A stretch of 64,000 bases of DNA. Origin: Pyrrhoderma lamaoense (Eukaryota; Basidiomycota; Agaricomycetes; Hymenochaetales; Hymenochaetaceae). The stretch is taken from contig NBAZ01000010.1 of the NCBI GenBank assembly GCA_002794735.1, forward strand, positions 930,001-994,000, given 5' to 3'. Numbering within the stretch: position 1 is the stretch's first letter; each line of letters begins with the position of its first letter. Position numbers and translations under genes: made by a program. Positions 61,752 through 64,000 of the stretch are shown here, piece after piece. The notes below the pieces were generated by a model. The model saw nothing but the letters and a program-made list of their open reading frames with translations. It made no database searches and had not been told where the DNA came from.

Positions 61752-62369
61752 ATGCCACCTCAGTTACAGGTTCATGCTGTTGCATTTATTTCTCCTCAGA
61801 ACCATCCAATTCTTGTGCGATCATTCTCTCCAAGAAAACAAGATGACCTTAAATATCATTACATTGCACATACCTCTTTAGATGTCATCGAGGAACGAAG
61901 TAAGTTCTCTAGTATGCTCAGCTTTTTCTTGCGCTTATTTCCAGATTTATACGAAAGCTGGCTCTAACAATAAATCAAATGAATGCTATCTTGGTTTACT
62001 ATACGCTATGGAAGATGTGGCCGTTTATGGTTATATCACACCTCTTAAAGTCAAGATTGTACTTTCTTTAGGCTCACGGACTCAGTTGTGCGTGATGCAG
62101 ATGTAACAATGGTTTGTAGCTCAACTTAGTTTCTTTATCTACCATACTCACTTTAGAAAAACGTTTAGATATTTCGTGCCATGCATATGGCATACTTTCA
62201 TTCACTTGCAAACCCGTTTCTCAGACTGGATGCTCCATATGATGCAGCAGTCGATCACACCGCTTTGCTCAGTCAAGGTAGCAGACGCTGGAAAGGATTT
62301 AGGAAACGGGTTGACGATGTTGGGAGAGCAGTTGGCGCCAATGTACCTTTTGATACTAATGAAAATTGA
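61752..62369 (+). CDS. TCA17: TRAPP complex subunit 2-like (TRAPPC2L/Tca17)
   Basis: Longin/sedlin-fold subunit of the TRAPP tethering complex at the Golgi. The start at 61752 gives MPPQLQVHAVAFISPQNHP, with the first strand and helix of the fold. YHYIAHTSLDVIEER splices to YTKAGSNNKSNECYLGLLY, then MEDVAVYGYITPLKVKIVL, which matches the family VYGYVTNSKVKFV block. A missing base near 62077 separates this from LTDSVVRDADVTM, and a final intron (about 62115-62171) leads to IFRAMHMAYFHSLANPF. The tail to 62369 is somewhat longer than in animals, which is usual in fungi. About 165 residues. Confidence 0.88.
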
Positions 62370-62649
62370 TCTATTGAGCGAGTGGACTGAAGTTAAACAA
62401 AACGGTTTGTTGGTTCTTCTGACACCGTATAATCGGGGCCGTCGTGGCGCTATCACGGTTATTCGGCACAGACTGGATTCTAATCCTTGATGAACCTATA
62501 ACAACAAGACCTTATTATTGACCTTGCGCAGTAAAGGAAACAGACGTTAGGACAGATACGGGGTCTATATTCATAAGTAGCATAGAAATAACAAAGTGCA
62601 TGGTGCTTACAATGATGTACAAGTAAATCTACTTCAATTATGCTATTAA

Positions 62650-64000
<1,351 letters not shown>

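Overview
The window is nuclear DNA of a filamentous fungus, most likely a basidiomycete (probably Agaricomycetes). Genes are closely packed on both strands and cut by many short GT...AG introns of about 45-70 nt. The gene content is typically fungal (Sla1, Opy2, IQGAP, Dal5-type MFS, gamma-tubulin complex, Sec7). The species cannot be named from the sequence alone.

Layout, left to right: an ACMSD-superfamily decarboxylase (-); an IQGAP with 13 IQ motifs (+); a Dal5-type MFS permease (-); a Ccc2/ATP7-type copper P-type ATPase (+); an MFS sugar transporter (+); the inositol pyrophosphate kinase Vip1/Asp1 (+); gamma-tubulin complex component Spc98/GCP3 (-); a large E2 enzyme with a UBA domain and an IBR-like zinc cluster (-); a peroxisomal PMP47-type carrier (+); a tiny K/P/A-repeat gene (+); MOB1 (-); two tandem small secreted cysteine-rich genes, one frameshifted (+); a 2.7-kb stretch with no recognisable gene; the ABC protein Caf16 (-); the HOG-pathway anchor Opy2 (+); a 1.7-kb T-rich spacer; eRF3/Sup35 (-); an uncharacterised membrane or secreted protein with three Cys/Trp repeats (+); Sla1 (+); the Sec7 ARF-GEF (-); TRAPPC2L/Tca17 (+); and the 3' part of deoxyhypusine synthase (-), whose start lies beyond the right edge.

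Most of the genes are housekeeping. Recurring themes are cytokinesis, mitosis and actin (IQGAP, MOB1, Spc98, Sla1), Golgi traffic (Sec7 and TRAPPC2L share a 160-bp divergent promoter; Ccc2 loads copper in the Golgi), and translation (eRF3, deoxyhypusine synthase). There is no metabolic gene cluster. The accessory part is roughly 33.7-40.5 kb, with the K/P/A-repeat gene, the small secreted pair and the gene-free block, plus the orphan three-repeat protein at 48.5-50.1 kb.

A feature that runs through the whole window is that many conserved reading frames, including essential ones (eRF3, Sec7, deoxyhypusine synthase), are broken by single missing bases, often in short homopolymers. I count about 30. 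Nearly all are repaired by adding one base, which points to deletion-type sequencing or assembly error rather than gene decay. CDS coordinates here are therefore gene spans from start to stop, including introns and these breaks.
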